64,000 bases of DNA from Pyrenopolyporus hunteri (Eukaryota; Ascomycota; Sordariomycetes; Xylariales; Hypoxylaceae), in NCBI GenBank assembly GCA_902806595.1, contig CADCXC010000046.1:186001-250000 (forward strand), read 5' to 3'. The notes below the pieces were generated by a model. It searched no databases and was not told the DNA's origin. It saw only the letters and a list, made by a program, of their open reading frames with translations. The translations under genes were made by a program, and so were the position numbers. Shown in pieces: positions 1 through 12,831 of the stretch. The number at the start of each line of letters is the position of its first letter. Within the stretch, counting starts at the first letter, position 1.

Positions 1-1400
1 AGGATTCGCAGGATCGGATTCGGCTTGCGCGGCCCTCTGTTCTGCAAGCCTTTCGATTTGCCTTGCGGTAGGTCGTCCGCCGCCGACTTCGCGAACGTTG
101 CGCATGATACGGTCTCGCATGCTACCCGTCGGTATATCGCCGTTTACACGACGCCACCAAGCAGGCTTTCGAACAAGGCCCAGCTCCTGATCTATAGCAT
201 GGCCTCGTTCGCGTCGTTGACGCATGAGCTCACGGTCTTCATTGGGCCGCATAAAACCGGCAATGACATGGATGATCAGAATAAGAAGAGTCGGCGCATA
301 GCCTCCAAGATACATCGCGAGTAAGTTGGTCTTGACATTTAGTGGAGATAAGCCAAAATCCCAGGCAGAGAGACCCTGGTACCCGACTACAGCCAATGCG
401 AGCGGTATCATTAGTGTGAAGCGAAACGGCATATATCCCAAAAATCCAATAATACGGTTGAAGAGTCCGCGATTGCGAGGTTCGTAATGCCGGATGGAAT
501 GCCAGAGGGAAACGATGATCGTGCACCAAGAAACAAAGAGACAGAATGTTGCCGCTTTGAAACGCCCATCCGTGGCGGCTGGTACTGCGTTTTCCGCAGT
601 TTGCTCAGGAGATCGCTGGAGTTCGATCGGAGTCCAGTTCCGTGGGACGACGAGGAAGAAGTTCTGGGGAAGGATTGTTAGTCGGGATTTCGCCCTCGCG
701 CGTAGTACGGTTCGTATGAATTACTAACCAGCCATAGCCATAAGTAAAAAAAGAGCGGCAGCCAGAACTCAAACATGCCCCTCTTGTCGTCCGGATGAAG
801 TACGAAAGGGTTCGGATCGATGAACTGGCGCTCCATCCAGCTGCCCCAATGCCGTACACTCTCCCAAACAAGCGCCATGATCCCCATCTGCATGAGGAAC
901 CAAAAGAAGACGTTTAGAACGATGGGAAGCTCGACGACATGGTATCGATCAACGTCGATGCCGGTGAAAAGACCGATAAGAGCGGTAGCGCAGACAAATA
1001 TCCCCCAATACCATTGCCACCTCCTCCCTATGGGATAAAACCTCTTCTCAACCGGTAGATGTAGCTCGCCATGCTTTTTCAGGTTGACTAGCACGAATAT
1101 TAGACATAAAGCGAAAGCTACGGCAAACCCAATGCCAGCGCGCGCTCGGTTGCCGATCGGATCCGTAGCTAGATAGCACCAGGTACTGTTGATGAAAGTA
1201 CCGTTCTCCAAGATGCCCTTCGCGGTGTAAGGCGGGTTCATGAGCATGCACCACGATCCATTCGAGAGGGTGCCATTGATCGGGTAGTAGGTATAGTTCC
1301 AGTAGTTCAAGGTGGTGGCATTGAAATGTATATTGGAAAATACCGCATCTGTTGCGTTATCGCCTATTGGGAAGCCGTCGCGAACACTGATGAGAAACAT
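1..1400 (-). CDS. DUF2434-like seven-TM membrane protein, 3' end cut by window edge
   Basis: Two exons on the minus strand: 729-1400, then 663 down to the window edge. The 65-nt intron (664-728) has donor GTTAGT, branch GACTAAC and acceptor CCCAG, in phase 0. The first exon gives an Asn-rich N-terminal stretch with about seven N-glycosylation sequons in the first 75 residues, followed by four hydrophobic segments (near residues 87-108, 130-150, 157-180, 210-224). The second exon adds about three more segments and a basic Arg-rich tail that is still open at base 1. The pattern matches the fungal DUF2434 family, whose function is unknown; this call is from recalled family features. The predicted topology is a glycosylated outside N-terminus with seven helices. 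The ATG at 1398-1400 is the simplest start, but a TTTCTCATCAG acceptor lies just inside the coding region, so an upstream first exon is possible. A purine-rich tract upstream (1555-1620) is a pyrimidine tract on the coding strand. Confidence 0.75.
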
Positions 1401-2583
1401 TGTTGCGCCTGGAACGGGACCGCGCGGAGGGGTCGTCGCTTATTTTTGTTGATTTCCTTCTCAGAGGGGCAAGACGGATACGGACGGAGGCGTCGGTACA
1501 AGGCCGTGACAGAATTAAGATATTGGGACCATCGCTAGGGGACGAGACGCGCGGTGAGGGAGAAAAAAGAGGAAAAGGAAAAGAGAAGAAAAAAAATTGG
1601 CGAGGTCGCGGCGGTAGAGGACGACAAGCGCTTAGTACATAGTTTGAATCCGGAGCTTCGGATCAGATCAACATGGTGGGAGTTAAAAAGTCGCTCAGAA
1701 GTCACTCAGCGACCAGCCGATCCCCATAATTTCTCGTTGACGGACGGTAAAAAACGCCGCCCGATAAACTCGAAAGGGTATAAGGGCTACGATAACGCTG
1801 GGACGACGTCATTCCCGAGGCTAGCATCACATATGTACCTAGGTAGATACTTACTATTACAACAGGTATTATGAGGTACGTAAGTACGTACCTAGGTACG
1901 TAGGTATATGTGCATACGCAGTTGCGGACTTGGGAAGTTTCCGATTTGGACTAGCTCTATGTGGACTAGCTCCAAGCCAATCATGCAGGTGGTTAGCTTA
2001 CATAACGTGACTATGTCTGTTGGTTTTGTTTGTTCTGGTCCCCATTTAAATTCTGCCATCCCATTCCCGCCCTCTCCAAACAGGCACCAAGCAACAAGCT
2101 ATACGGAATTGAGTTGACAGCAAGATAACCTCGCATGTCTAAGATCAAACTAATTGAACCCTATCATAACGATTCTATCAAGCAAATCAAAGCAAATCAA
2201 ATCAAATTGATTCCGTGGTCCACGCTAGAAAGCCTACTTGCTTTTATAAAAAAGAGAGAATACCAATATCACATCACATACCAGTCATGGAAGGGAGGCA
2301 GTCCAGACTTTATCCGAACCCCCAGGATACAACCCAAATTCTTGGCCCTATCGTTTGCCGATCGCACTGTGAGAGGTCATAGGTAGACATGGGTGGGCGC
2401 ATCAATCTGTTTTAACGACGCGAGGATGCGATTCCTCCGCTTTGCAACCCTTTGCTGGCCCCCATTCTACGCTTCGGGGTCGTCGACCGACTCCTGTAGT
2501 TTCGTCGTCGCTTTCTCACTTATACCGTGTCCTTGAACCATGCACTAGAACACAAGCACCATTGTAAGCTAGGTACCTAAGCA
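1401..2583. other. Divergent intergenic region
   Basis: This stretch separates two divergently transcribed genes, so it should hold both promoters. It contains a purine-rich run near 1555-1620 and a cluster of TACCTAGGTA-type palindromes near 1835-1910. A TTTTATAAAA stretch near 2241-2252 could serve as a TATA-like site, but it is far from the mannosidase ATG. No coding potential is supported. Confidence 0.5.
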
Positions 2584-4344
2584 ATGCGGTCGAGCGACGT
2601 GATCCTGCCGGTGTCTCTGGCCATCGGGCGTGTCCTAGGCCAGGACTGTCCAGGCTATTCGAGTTATTCACAAACGCGAAATCAGCCTCTCTCATCAGGC
2701 GCCTACAAGCTCGCATACCAACGACCCTCCCCCGAATGCCGCACCTTCAACTCGAGCCTCATTGAAGATGCTATTAGTAAAACAACGAATACTATTTACG
2801 ATGTCGACTTGGCCCGCCTTTTCGAGAATACGTTCCCGAACACGCTCGACACTGCGATCAAATGGCGAGGCGTCGCCGCCAACAACTCGGAGGAAGAGCT
2901 GGCCTTTGTCATCACCGGCGACATCAACGCCATGTGGATTCGTGATTCGGCAAACCAGATAGCGCCATACAAAACCGTGCTGAAGAAAGCGACCGACGGC
3001 ATCGCCTCGGTCTTTCGCGGCACCATCAATCTCCAGGCTCGGTATTTAATCATATCTCCCTACTGCAACGCTTTCCAGCCACCGCCCGAGTCTGGGATTC
3101 CCCCTGAGCGAAATGGGGGCATTTACTCTGTCACGCCGTCGTACGATAACAACGTCGTTTTCACTTGCAATTTTGAACTCGACGATTTTGGAGGCTTCTT
3201 ACAGCTTTCCCACGATTATTATACTGCGACGGGAGACGTAGATTTCTTCGGGAAGTTCCAGTGGATTCAAGCGGTCCAATCCATTCTCGCTACATCGGAA
3301 GAGATGAGGAAACCAACATATGGGCCCGATGGGAAGTGGAATCCCCCTGTATACACATTTCAGTCGCAGACCATGACCAGCGCCGGCACTCTATCAAACC
3401 ACGGCATCGGAAGCCCCGTCAACGAGACCGGCCTGGTGCGATCTCCTTTCCGCCCAAGCGACGACTCTGCCATGTTCGACTTCCAGATTCCAGCAAATAT
3501 GATGCTATCGCGATACCTACAATCGACGTCTGATATCATGGAACGGCTACCGAACGCGCCGAAGGGGTTGGCGCAGAAGATGAGAGACATGGCCTCCGAG
3601 ATCAAGGCAGCCATCAACCAGTGGGGTGTCGTGAAGGCGCCGAACGGTCAGAAGATCTACGCGTACGAAGTGGACGGGTTCGGCGGCCAGAATCTAATGG
3701 ATGACGCGAACATCCCGTCTCTCCTTTCGGCGCCTTTCTTGGGATATTTGGATAAGAATGACACTATTTACAAGAATACGCGAGCTTTCATCCTAAGTCG
3801 AAGCAATCCGTGGTGGTGCGCCGGACCCTATCTCAACGCCATCGGAAGCCCGCACGTCAAGCCAGGGGCAGCATGGCCCATGTCATCTATAAGTATGTCA
3901 TTTCAAATTTCCCCTTTTCCCATTTTACTACGCTAGCGACCGATATCCGCTGGTTGACTCCGTGGCTCACCTTCCCATGCCATCTGTTTTACATTCCCAA
4001 TTAGTCCCTCGAGACGTATCCTTACTGATTCTTTAGTGCGAGCAATGACATCGGACGATGACGAAGAGATCATAACGGCGATCAGGGAAGTACTAAGTAC
4101 TACCGACGGACTCGGGCTAATACACGAGAGCGTCAATACCTTCGATACGAGTGACTGGTCCCGGCAGTGGTAAGTGATAGAGTCGCCAACAACATATATT
4201 CTTTAAGTACCTAGATAGGCTAATTTATGTCGTAGGTTTACTTGGGCCAATGGACTTTTCGGTCAACTGATTATGGACCTGGCAGAAAGGAAGCCTAAGA
4301 TACTGAAAGAGAATTTCCAGCCCCTTTTCATGGATAAGGATTAG
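2584..4344 (+). CDS. Secreted GH125 exo-alpha-1,6-mannosidase
   Basis: Three exons, 2584-3892, 4037-4169 and 4236-4344, joined in consistent phase to give 516 residues. Introns start GTATGT and GTAAGT and end TTTAG and GTAG. The protein opens with a hydrophobic leader of about 19 residues followed by Gln-Asp-Cys, consistent with a signal peptide and secretion. Glycoside hydrolase family 125 (formerly DUF1237) signatures are present: MWIRDSANQ near residues 117-125, the DGFGGQNLMDDANIPSLL block, WWCAGPYLNAIG, an AWPMSSI/TSDDDEEI join across intron 1, HES at 466-468, and FTWANGLFG near the C-terminus. Family members remove non-reducing terminal alpha-1,6-linked mannose, so a role in trimming fungal N-glycans or mannan is likely. 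The length agrees with fungal homologues and no key block is missing. Splice sites were inferred by reading, so exact ends need transcript support. Confidence 0.92.
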
Positions 4345-5478
4345 TATCGTGCATGTAGCTACCTAGCTAACGCACCTTTCCTATGACACCTCACTGTCTG
4401 AAAACTGTATATACTTACTTACCTAAGACTTTGGTAATTTTGGAAGTTTCCAATTTCCTCCTCCTCCCTTCTCAACCATAGGTAATTTGTGATTTTGCCC
4501 TTGTACCTTGATGAGCTACCGTATCCGTGTTAGTATTTCTTATCTTCTCAGTTGAAAATACCGGAATTAACATCCATATTTCGTCGCCGCCTACGTCTAT
4601 TCCAAAGACTGCCAAGATCAAAATCCTCGTCCGCTTCTCTCGAGTCATTGCACTATCAATTTTCGTTCTAGATGCCCGTCACCTGTCATAATACCGACGG
4701 CGGAGCACTCAGCATTAACACTTAGCCGCCAAGCCATGTAAGGCTCGATCCCCGGGCCCGAACGGCAATGGGCTATCCGAAGCTCGAGAACGCAGGACGG
4801 CTCGGCCCGGCGCGCCATCACCGCTGTCGCATCTCACAGTGGGCCGCTAAACCCACCAGTCCCGGCTGCCTCCAGCGCTACTATGTTAGGTAGTCTCGGG
4901 CCTGCCGTGAATACCTACGCCGAGTAGGCAATTCGGTCGTTACGAGGATGCGGCGGGGGACTTACATCCGAACATCGCATTAATACGGCTTTTGCCCATT
5001 CCTATTAGTACGTACGTGAAGCCTCGGAACGCGCCACAGCCAAGCCAGGCCCCTTCTCCCATGCTCTCCTACCCAGCAAGTTAAACTTATAACCATGACA
5101 GGACGATGGCACAGATCCCGCCAGTTACATCGGACGAACGCGGCCCGTAAGGTTGTGGATCTGCAATCACATGATTACTCACATAACTTAACTCTATATC
5201 GTGTAGTATAAGCACATCGATTGCTTACCTAGGTAGTATTATAGTTTAGAAAAACTAAGCAAGCTACAAAATTCGAAATCCGTTTCTGGTTCTCCATTAT
5301 GAGGACACTGACGGATTCATTCGTAGCCAAGCTCATAGCCAAATATAGGTAGGTACACAAATAGCTATTTATGCCGGCAGACCGCCACGGCACAAAACAA
5401 ACAATCACAACCGCCACAACCATCACCACGACCATACCACCCAGCGACACGCCATTCACCACAGGCCTTAACATCGGC
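4345..5478. other. Intergenic, no gene seen
   Basis: No coding region supported. A more GC-rich patch at about 4690-5060 stands out from AT-rich flanks, but no reading frame or RNA fold in it is convincing. It may be further debris of the retroelement relic that follows. Confidence 0.35.
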
Positions 5479-5830
5479 CTATCCGACTCCACAACCCCTT
5501 TTCTCCTCGACAGAGCCGCCCCTTGGGTATCTTGGGACATTTGTTCGCATATGTCCGGCGGGGCCTATGAAGATCTCAAGGTCTCTCAATGTAGTCGGGA
5601 AGATCAACATCGCAATGGCGGCCAATCTCTCCTTCGTTGTCGGCAATCCGAATGAATCGACAAGGCGGCCCAAGACAACTGCGTTCGGGAAGCCTACAAA
5701 TGATTTCGAACGGCCTATGGATATTTTTCGTTTTGAGCGCCGTGAAGACTTGTGTCAGATCCTCGATGCGTTTCTCGATGGTCGGGGATGGGATGCATAT
5801 ATCATCGCAATAACATACCAACCCCAGCAT
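5479..5830 (-). pseudogene. Ty3/gypsy-type reverse transcriptase relic, frameshifted
   Basis: Read on the minus strand, 5830-5576 gives a CYCDDICIPSPTIEKRIEDL stretch, which resembles the catalytic (Y/F)xDD box of gypsy reverse transcriptase followed by its usual helix (here Cys replaces the residue before DD). In the other frame, 5673-5479 continues with VDSFGLPTTKERLAAIAML, FPTTLRDLEIFIG and VPRYP. These match the thumb and the start of the RNase H linker in Ty3/gypsy polyproteins. The change of frame between the two pieces (around 5670-5700) and the absence of flanking protease, integrase or LTRs show a decayed fragment. It is not A+T-mutated like the copia block. The call rests on family motif recall, so the confidence is moderate. 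Confidence 0.6.
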
Positions 5831-6258
5831 CCCAGACCACCGCCCGCCGTGCTAGAAACCGAAAACGCCTCCCCCGACGCCGCGCGATGCCCTTATTCCG
5901 TATAACCCGTCGTTGAAAGAAACGTAACCCGTCTCGTCTTCGCGGCTCCCTCAGCAAGCCCCGTCTACTCCTCCACTACTTGTAAGACGACATCTTCATG
6001 GAATTGTGTAAGTTGATTGACTTGCTGTAAAAGTTAAGTAATGGAGGTAAAGCTATTCTATGAGAATGTGTACTCATGTATCGCATGTGGCTTAGTAAGT
6101 GACCTAAGCTAATTGTACCTCACATCTCCATCACCCAGGCTTCATTGGGGGAAAGGTTGAGTTGATGGGGTTGGGACTGCGGCAACCGCCGTGATTGCAG
6201 TGGCAGGGGACGAACGACCTTCTGGACCTGTAGGACCTGCTGCGCCACCCTCAACCCG
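5831..6258. other. Intergenic between retroelement relic and unknown gene
   Basis: Nothing is supported here. The right part is probably the 3' untranslated region of the minus-strand gene ending at 6259. Confidence 0.35.
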
Positions 6259-8097
6259 TTAAACCTGAGGATGCTGTAGAGGCTGTTGATACTGCAGATG
6301 CCCTGCAGGTCCTGGGCGCTGCCGCGGAGGCAGAGGCTCTTGAGGTGGTGGCGCCGGGTAGCATATATCGCCGTTGAGATACGCCAGCTCGCTCGGGTGG
6401 AACGGAAAACCATCCTTACCCAGCTCCTGATTCATCAGTCCAGATGCATGGAGCAGAAGTCCCATCACGTACAGTCGGTTGACTTTGTCGATGGTACGAG
6501 TGGTCTCGCAGTAGCGTTCTGTCCGTACAATTAGCAAATAACACACACACTAACAAGACGGGCTAGCGACGCCCAGAGACGAAGAATTGGCAGTTCTCGA
6601 AATAGGGGAAGAGGGAATTGGTTGTTTACCGTGCGCTTCAGTCATCGAGGTGTGGACGAAGAACCCGTCGACCAGGCCCACTTCCGTCAGCGTCCGTACC
6701 AGGTTGATCAACTTCTCTATCTCGGCTTCATTCTTGGTCTCCCGCTCGGCGATGAACACATTGAAAGTGTACCAGTACTGCTTCTTCGCTTTCACGTAAT
6801 TAATGTATTCTGTCAAGTTAAACCGTCAGTATCGCTGACCAGTAGAGAATTCGGAAGCCCTTGAGTGGAGCTACCAAATGTGAGCGGTCGTCTTATATGA
6901 ATTGAGTAAGTTGATTTATAGGCTCGTTCGAAGGCTTGCTTGAATTTATAAGCGTCAATAACCCATTCGGAATTGTACGTCGGAAGCTGGCCCTTGCTAT
7001 CCTCTAGACGGTTTCGTTTTGCGGATCTTTCCTCACCTTCTTCCACTGACCTTTTTAGCTGTTGCAACTCGGTTCGGCAATCAGCCAACTCATTTTTGAT
7101 TTGGTCTAGCTGGTCGGTCAGTTTGGCTGTGGTGTTATTCATTGCCATTTTTTGCTGAGTTCCTGGTGTGGCGGCCTTGTTTTGTTATTGGTTGAAGTAA
7201 GATTCCTTGTTTCTGGAGTTCTGTCGCCTTTGCTTGGATAGCCGTCACTTTTTCCAAGGGTAGTTTCTGGACGTGGGGGACCTGGGGATTTTCTGACACG
7301 AATGCCGAGATTTTTAAAATGCTTTGGTCTTGTTCAGATAGCATCATGGACGGGGGTATGGTATGGGTATGGGTATGTTGGCAGTGGAGCTAAGGGTATG
7401 GCGAGAAACAAAATACTCACCATCTGTACCAGCAGGAGGAGGGCAGCCGAGAGTTCTTGTTATGTCCTGGATGAACTGTGCCGGGGGCATCGTCGTCGTC
7501 TGGTCTTGCATGAAGAGCTCCAACAGATAGTAGAAGTAGGGAGCCCCTAACTGCTGAGCCAGCGCCGGCGAGACCATATGCCCCGGTATGACGAACGTCT
7601 GAAGCGGGATAAGCGTATCCGGATCTCGAGTCTGTCCGGGTATTTGGGTCGACGTCTGAGCCGGGAACCGGGCTTCAAACATTGGGGGTTGCATTTGGGG
7701 CCCCATTTGCGACCCCATCTGGTATTGCACCGGCACCAATGAAGGCACCATGCTAGTCGCAGGTTGAGGTACCATCCCAGGTACTCCGTATGGTGATATC
7801 TGAGATGGTACCTGCGACAGCATCCGTCCTTGTCTCTCCGCTTCCTGACCCGTCGCCGTGGCGAGTATTAATGGATGCTGAGGTTGAGACTGCGTCTGGT
7901 ATACCATCTGGGGCTGCACCTACGATGATATATGAGCTTTCTGAAGCTATCTCTAAGAATAACGTTTGGGATGGCTGACGTACCTGGAGATCCCGAGAGG
8001 TCTGGTTCACCGTGCTGGATATCGTTGGAGCCAGCACACCGACGAAGGCCGGAGTTCCATAAGTGCGACGTCGCTTTACTTGACGTTGGGACGACAT
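6259..8097 (-). CDS. Unknown protein, six exons, Met/Pro/Gln-rich N-terminus and coiled coil
   Basis: I do not recognise this protein. A consistent model in transcription order is 8097-7984, 7919-7421, 7328-7249, 7175-6875, 6809-6630 and 6518-6259, giving 477 residues with every junction in phase. Donors GTACGT, GTGAGT, GTAGCT and GTAAAC with acceptors GTAG, CAAG and ACAG are visible. The weakest junction is around exon 3, whose donor is GTGACG. The protein starts with a short basic patch (QVKRRR), then a Met/Pro/Gln-rich low-complexity stretch. A hydrophobic block follows (FVIPGHMVSPALAQQLGAP, FYYLLELFM), then a charged heptad-rich coiled coil (exon 4) with a KRNR patch, a helical region (exons 5-6), and a Pro-rich tail. 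The basic patches and coiled coil suggest a nuclear or scaffold role, but that is only inference. A CT-rich tract on the coding strand lies just upstream. Confidence 0.55.
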
Positions 8098-8357
8098 CTC
8101 TGTGACGATGGCAATGTTGTGGTGGGGAAATGAAAGAGTAGGTGGGTGATCGAAGGGGTTGTTGAAGAGATAACCGAAAGGATAATGGAAGAATAGTGGG
8201 AGAGTATTGTGAGTGTGTCGGAAGAGTGTTGGAAGGAGAGTGGAAGAATAGAATGAAGAATGAAGAGGAAAACGATTCGAGTGGTGGGAGGACGCATGTA
8301 ATATATATGGGACACGAGGGAAAGACTAGCTCGGACCAGAACACGAAATACGCCAGC
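8098..8357 (-). promoter_or_regulatory. Putative promoter / 5' UTR of the unknown gene
   Basis: On the minus strand this stretch is strongly pyrimidine-rich (TCTTCCTCTTTTC-type runs), the usual look of a filamentous-fungal promoter and leader. A TATATAT-like element lies near 8298-8304. No open frame here is convincing. Confidence 0.35.
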
Positions 8358-8391
8358 GACCTCTGACCTCTGACCTCTGACCTCTGACCTC
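8358..8391. repeat. Heptamer tandem repeat (GACCTCT)n
   Basis: Four full copies of GACCTCT plus a partial fifth copy, perfect, just upstream of the unknown gene's promoter. Confidence 0.9.
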
Positions 8392-11300
8392 GAAACTCAG
8401 ATTAGGGCTCGGACGTCACGAGAGCAGGAGCGCAGTCGGCGTCCACTTCTTGCGTTCTGGGCCCAAATCTTTTTTTCGGTCGATAAGCTTTCCCTTTCCC
8501 CCTCTCCCCTTTCCCTGTGGTGGCTCAAGGGCCGTGTTTCGTCGGGGACCATCGACTCAAGAAGTATAGATAGCAAGCCGATGGCCAGAGGAAAAAAATG
8601 ATTCGTTTATCAATCAAGGTTCCGTGCTTCGTTCCCGGGCCCCCAATGAGCATAGCAACCATTTTCGCCTTTGATTATCTGGTTAGGTTTAGGTAGGTAC
8701 GTACCCATGGAAGACGTCTACCAGCTTGATTCTAATATATTCTCCTTGTCTCTCTACCTGGCCCGGCTCGTGAGTTTAAGGTGAGTCAAGCTGTGCAAAA
8801 GCTAGTAATCACGGTTCACCTTGTGCTGCTGCGTCAGTACTGCTTCTTGTTACGCTGGAGTCTGACTCACGATAAAATAAAATACGTATCAACAACTCAA
8901 CAAGTCTAATACCACCCGTACTATTTATTTCTATATTTATTGACACTGGGGGTTAGTAGGTATATTCACTCCTATCTACAATCTAGAATTCTACATGGAG
9001 CAGGAAGCATTGCTGCATGATCATGCTAGCAATGCCCTATTCGGTTGCTGGTATTCGTATACTATGGTTTAAAGCCAGCCGCTCTCGCTCGGTCAAAATG
9101 AATTCCATGAGGGACTACCGCTAGCGGCCCTCAATCTGGTACCGCCCAGTCTCCCCCCGGATTCACAGTTCACATTTCCACTGCTTTTCTCAGTCAGTTT
9201 AGCTTCCAGCGTCTAGCCAATCAGGTTTATTTCAGAAAGTTCTTCTATTATGCTTCCCCAAGGTTTATTTATACCTACATACCTACGAGACCTTTTTGTA
9301 TACCTAGGATATAAGATACACTAAACCCCTTAAACCACTTGTACCTAATGTACCTAATAAATATTATCAATCGTCGAGATATGGAGGGTACATAGTTCTA
9401 TATGTGCTAAGCGTACGTCATTGGTAATTTAGACATGCTGGGGATGGAATGATATGTTAGTTACCTAAAGCGAATCTATGCCCAAAGCCCTCTCCTAGTA
9501 TTTATCATCCGAAGCTAAGTTCAAGGTATGTAATGCGTCAAGGCTTTACAGAGATAACGGCCTATTTGTCGCTCCAGAAGTAAAGCAAGGACTGGCCACG
9601 CGTGTACACTTTGGTCAAAAACTCCGAGGTATCTACTTTCATTCGCCTCTATAATTTCGTAATAAGAACCAGTCATCACTTCCTCCGACACACTATCAGA
9701 ATTTTATTTAGAAGGGGCTTCACTAAAGCATTGTTCTGGTTCTTTGGAAGGTTGCCACTGATTATTTTCTAATCCCTGTTACGCTCCGTCAACTTTATAC
9801 AGAAAGAGTTATATAGTTTCACTACAGCTCTTATATAAATAGGGGAAGGGACGGGCGGTGGCGCTCATAGCCCCTGAAGAGGTTGAATGACGAAGCATTG
9901 AAAATCTACGGTTATTTAGGTCCTACTAGCAGCTATCCTACTACGTATCCCATAATAGCGAAGCTTCTATCCCTCGACATTCATCATATACTCGATTCAT
10001 CCCGGGGGCCCCTTCACTCTGCCTGGCAAAGTACACGATACTTGGTATACTTTATGGTGAGTAAGCCGCGAAAGTTATAATACCATTGAACTTAGGATTA
10101 TGCTTTATATTCTAAAGCGTTAGGTACGCTATGACATCTTCGAGCCTGACTAATAGGAACTACGTTGCGTAAAAAGAGGGTTTAGCTCTCAGGGTAATGT
10201 GAATAGAATGTGGAGCACTTGATAGGAGACAGTAGTGTAGCTACAGCGCCGTATCAGCGTAGGATAACCATGCCTATCAGTATAAACCCGAACTCTCCCT
10301 TCCTAAGAGACACTGCGTGCCTATTCTGTATGTGGCCCTTTCTATCTGTCGCATCAACTCTGTTAACCCACCTCAATGTCCTCGAAAGCCCCACACTTTG
10401 CCGGCAAAGTACGTAAGTCCTCCGTATCAATACGTACGGGGGCTTCAAGCTCCGGGTCGCTTTATGAACTTTGTTTGGAAATGGAGGCTAAGCCACTTCC
10501 CATTGAGCTCCCACCTTTTTTGCTACTCAGCGATCAATCTTTCACCCAGGCCGATAGCTGGCTATTATATTTATGGAGACAAGGATTGCTGCAGCGCCCG
10601 GTCGTTAACATGTAAAGTCTCAACCTAGGGTTATGCCATACCCAGGTATCTAGGTAGATACCTTCAATCAATATGTATTAGGTAAGAGAGATGGCTTACG
10701 CGTAAAACAGCTGGTCGATGGGCCCCGGTTGTAGGCTGAGAATACGCTGAGAGTAACATTGCTACCATTATCTAATAAGCTTATACCATCCCACTGAATA
10801 GGGGCGGCGGCTGAGGATAGCTGACACGCGTATTAATCAATAATATATATAGCTCAACTTATATAGATTTTACTAGCATTTTATATATTGAGATCCCCAT
10901 TTTAAAAACTTCTACCCAACGCGCGGAAGAAAGACGCCGCTACTTGTCATAATGCAGCATACGCACGGCCGATAAACAACTATATTCTTGCGCAGAGGCT
11001 CTTAACTGCCAAAACGACGGCCCAAGTGGGCCCTACATCTTAGTATGACCTACGCGTATACCTGCGGTTTAGATGCAATACTGGAGTGGAGTGTCTGGTA
11101 CAGTACTTCTTTGACAAGTGGTTGCCAGTGTAGCATTCTCCTTGATGTCCATCAGGGAAGGAGGACGCCATCGAAATGGTAATTTTGATTCGTGGCAATT
11201 GGCTATTAAGCTTATACATGGCATCCGGCGGGAATAACTAAAATATAATAGCGCATTACGCGAGGCATTACGAACTGGCCGGCTTAACTGCTTAAGTTTG

Positions 11301-11599
11301 TGGTTCGCCGGTATATCAACCTAGGAGGATTACAAACAGAGGGTTACGGCGGTAGACGCCATTCTGGACTGATTCCTAACTCTTGTAGTTGCACGTAAGA
11401 AAAATTCCCGAAGACAGATGAACGAACTGCGAGTCGGGTAGATATCACTCGTTAGAATATAACATTAGCAGGTATCCCATCTGTTGAAAATAAACGTAGG
11501 TTATGAGTGTGTATTTCGTTATATTAAATGGTGAGCATTAGTTAAAAGTCAAATGGGATGTAGATATTATATATATACCATAAGTATGAGGCGTAATTA
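8392..11599. other. Gene-free 3.2 kb flank of the retrotransposon block
   Basis: Only short frames exist here (for example 9883-10080 and 10376-10615) and none shows a known domain. Composition drifts toward A+T to the right. The stretch probably consists of decayed repeats and the promoter of neighbouring sequence, but nothing specific can be named. Confidence 0.4.
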
Positions 11600-12831
11600 T
11601 CTAACCACCTTATATTTTAATATCTTATATTTTAATATTTTTATTCGAATTATATTTGTGGTTAATTTTAATATTTCGTAATATTTTCTTATAATAACTT
11701 TTAAATTTTTTAGTTTTTTTTAAATAGTTTTATATTTTTAAGGTTTTAATTTAATATAATTTTAAAATCGTAGGTTATTTATATTTTAATATTTTATATT
11801 TTTTAACGTAATTTATTTTTAAACTTTTCGTAAAAATAATATTAAATATTAATTTTATTCGTTATAAAAATCGTTCGTATTATATTAAATTTCGACATTT
11901 TTTATATGTCGTTTAATACGTAAATATTTTATAAAAATACGTTATTTACTTTATAAAATTTTTTTTTATTTTTTTTTATTAAAAACATTTTTTATAAAAT
12001 CGTAATTTTAAATTAATATTCGTTTTCCTCGTTTTTTAAAATTTATATTTTAAATAATAATAATTATAAAAATATATTATTTTTTATTTTTTTATTTATT
12101 TTTATTAATCGTTTATTTAACGTATTAAATAATTTAATTAATGTATTTTTTTAATATTTTAAATTTAAATTATTAAAATTATTAAATAAATTTTTTATTA
12201 AAAAATTTAATATATATTCGATTTAATTAATTCGATTTTAATTATTATAAAAAAATATAACTCGTAAATATACGTAAAAATTATTATTAATAATTATAAA
12301 TTTTTAAAATTATATTAAAAAAATCGTTATTTCGATCTTTTAAATTTTAAAATTAAATAATAATTCGTAAAATAAAATAAATAATATAAATAACTACATT
12401 TTTAATAATTAAATAATTAAAAATAAAAAATTTTTTTAATCGATAATTAAATTAAAATTTTAAAAAATTAAAAAATTTTTTATTATAATATTCGAATTAA
12501 TTTTATAATTAATTATTTTTTCTTATAAAAAATATTTATTATATATACTTTATTATAAAATATTTAATATATACCTTATAATAATTAAATAAAAATAATA
12601 ATTAAAAACTTTAAAAATAATATATTTTTATAATTTAAAATTTAAAAAATTTTAATATATTAATTATAAAAATAATTTAATAAATATTAAGTCGTAATTA
12701 ACGAATAATAACTTATAAAAATCTCATTAATAATATAATAAATAAATGTATAAATCGTTTAATACTTTAAATTATTCGTATTAATAAAAAATATTTAAAT
12801 ATTTTATAAATAATTTATAAATTTTATAAAA

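Noticed and set aside
4690..5060. GC-rich patch with possible stem-loops, considered as a structured RNA or tRNA cluster
   Set aside because: No cloverleaf with a consistent T-arm, no 5S-like signature and no clear termini.
9883..10628. Short plus-strand frames of 65-103 codons
   Set aside because: No domain, no splice context and overlapping alternatives in other frames. They look like decayed or random sequence.
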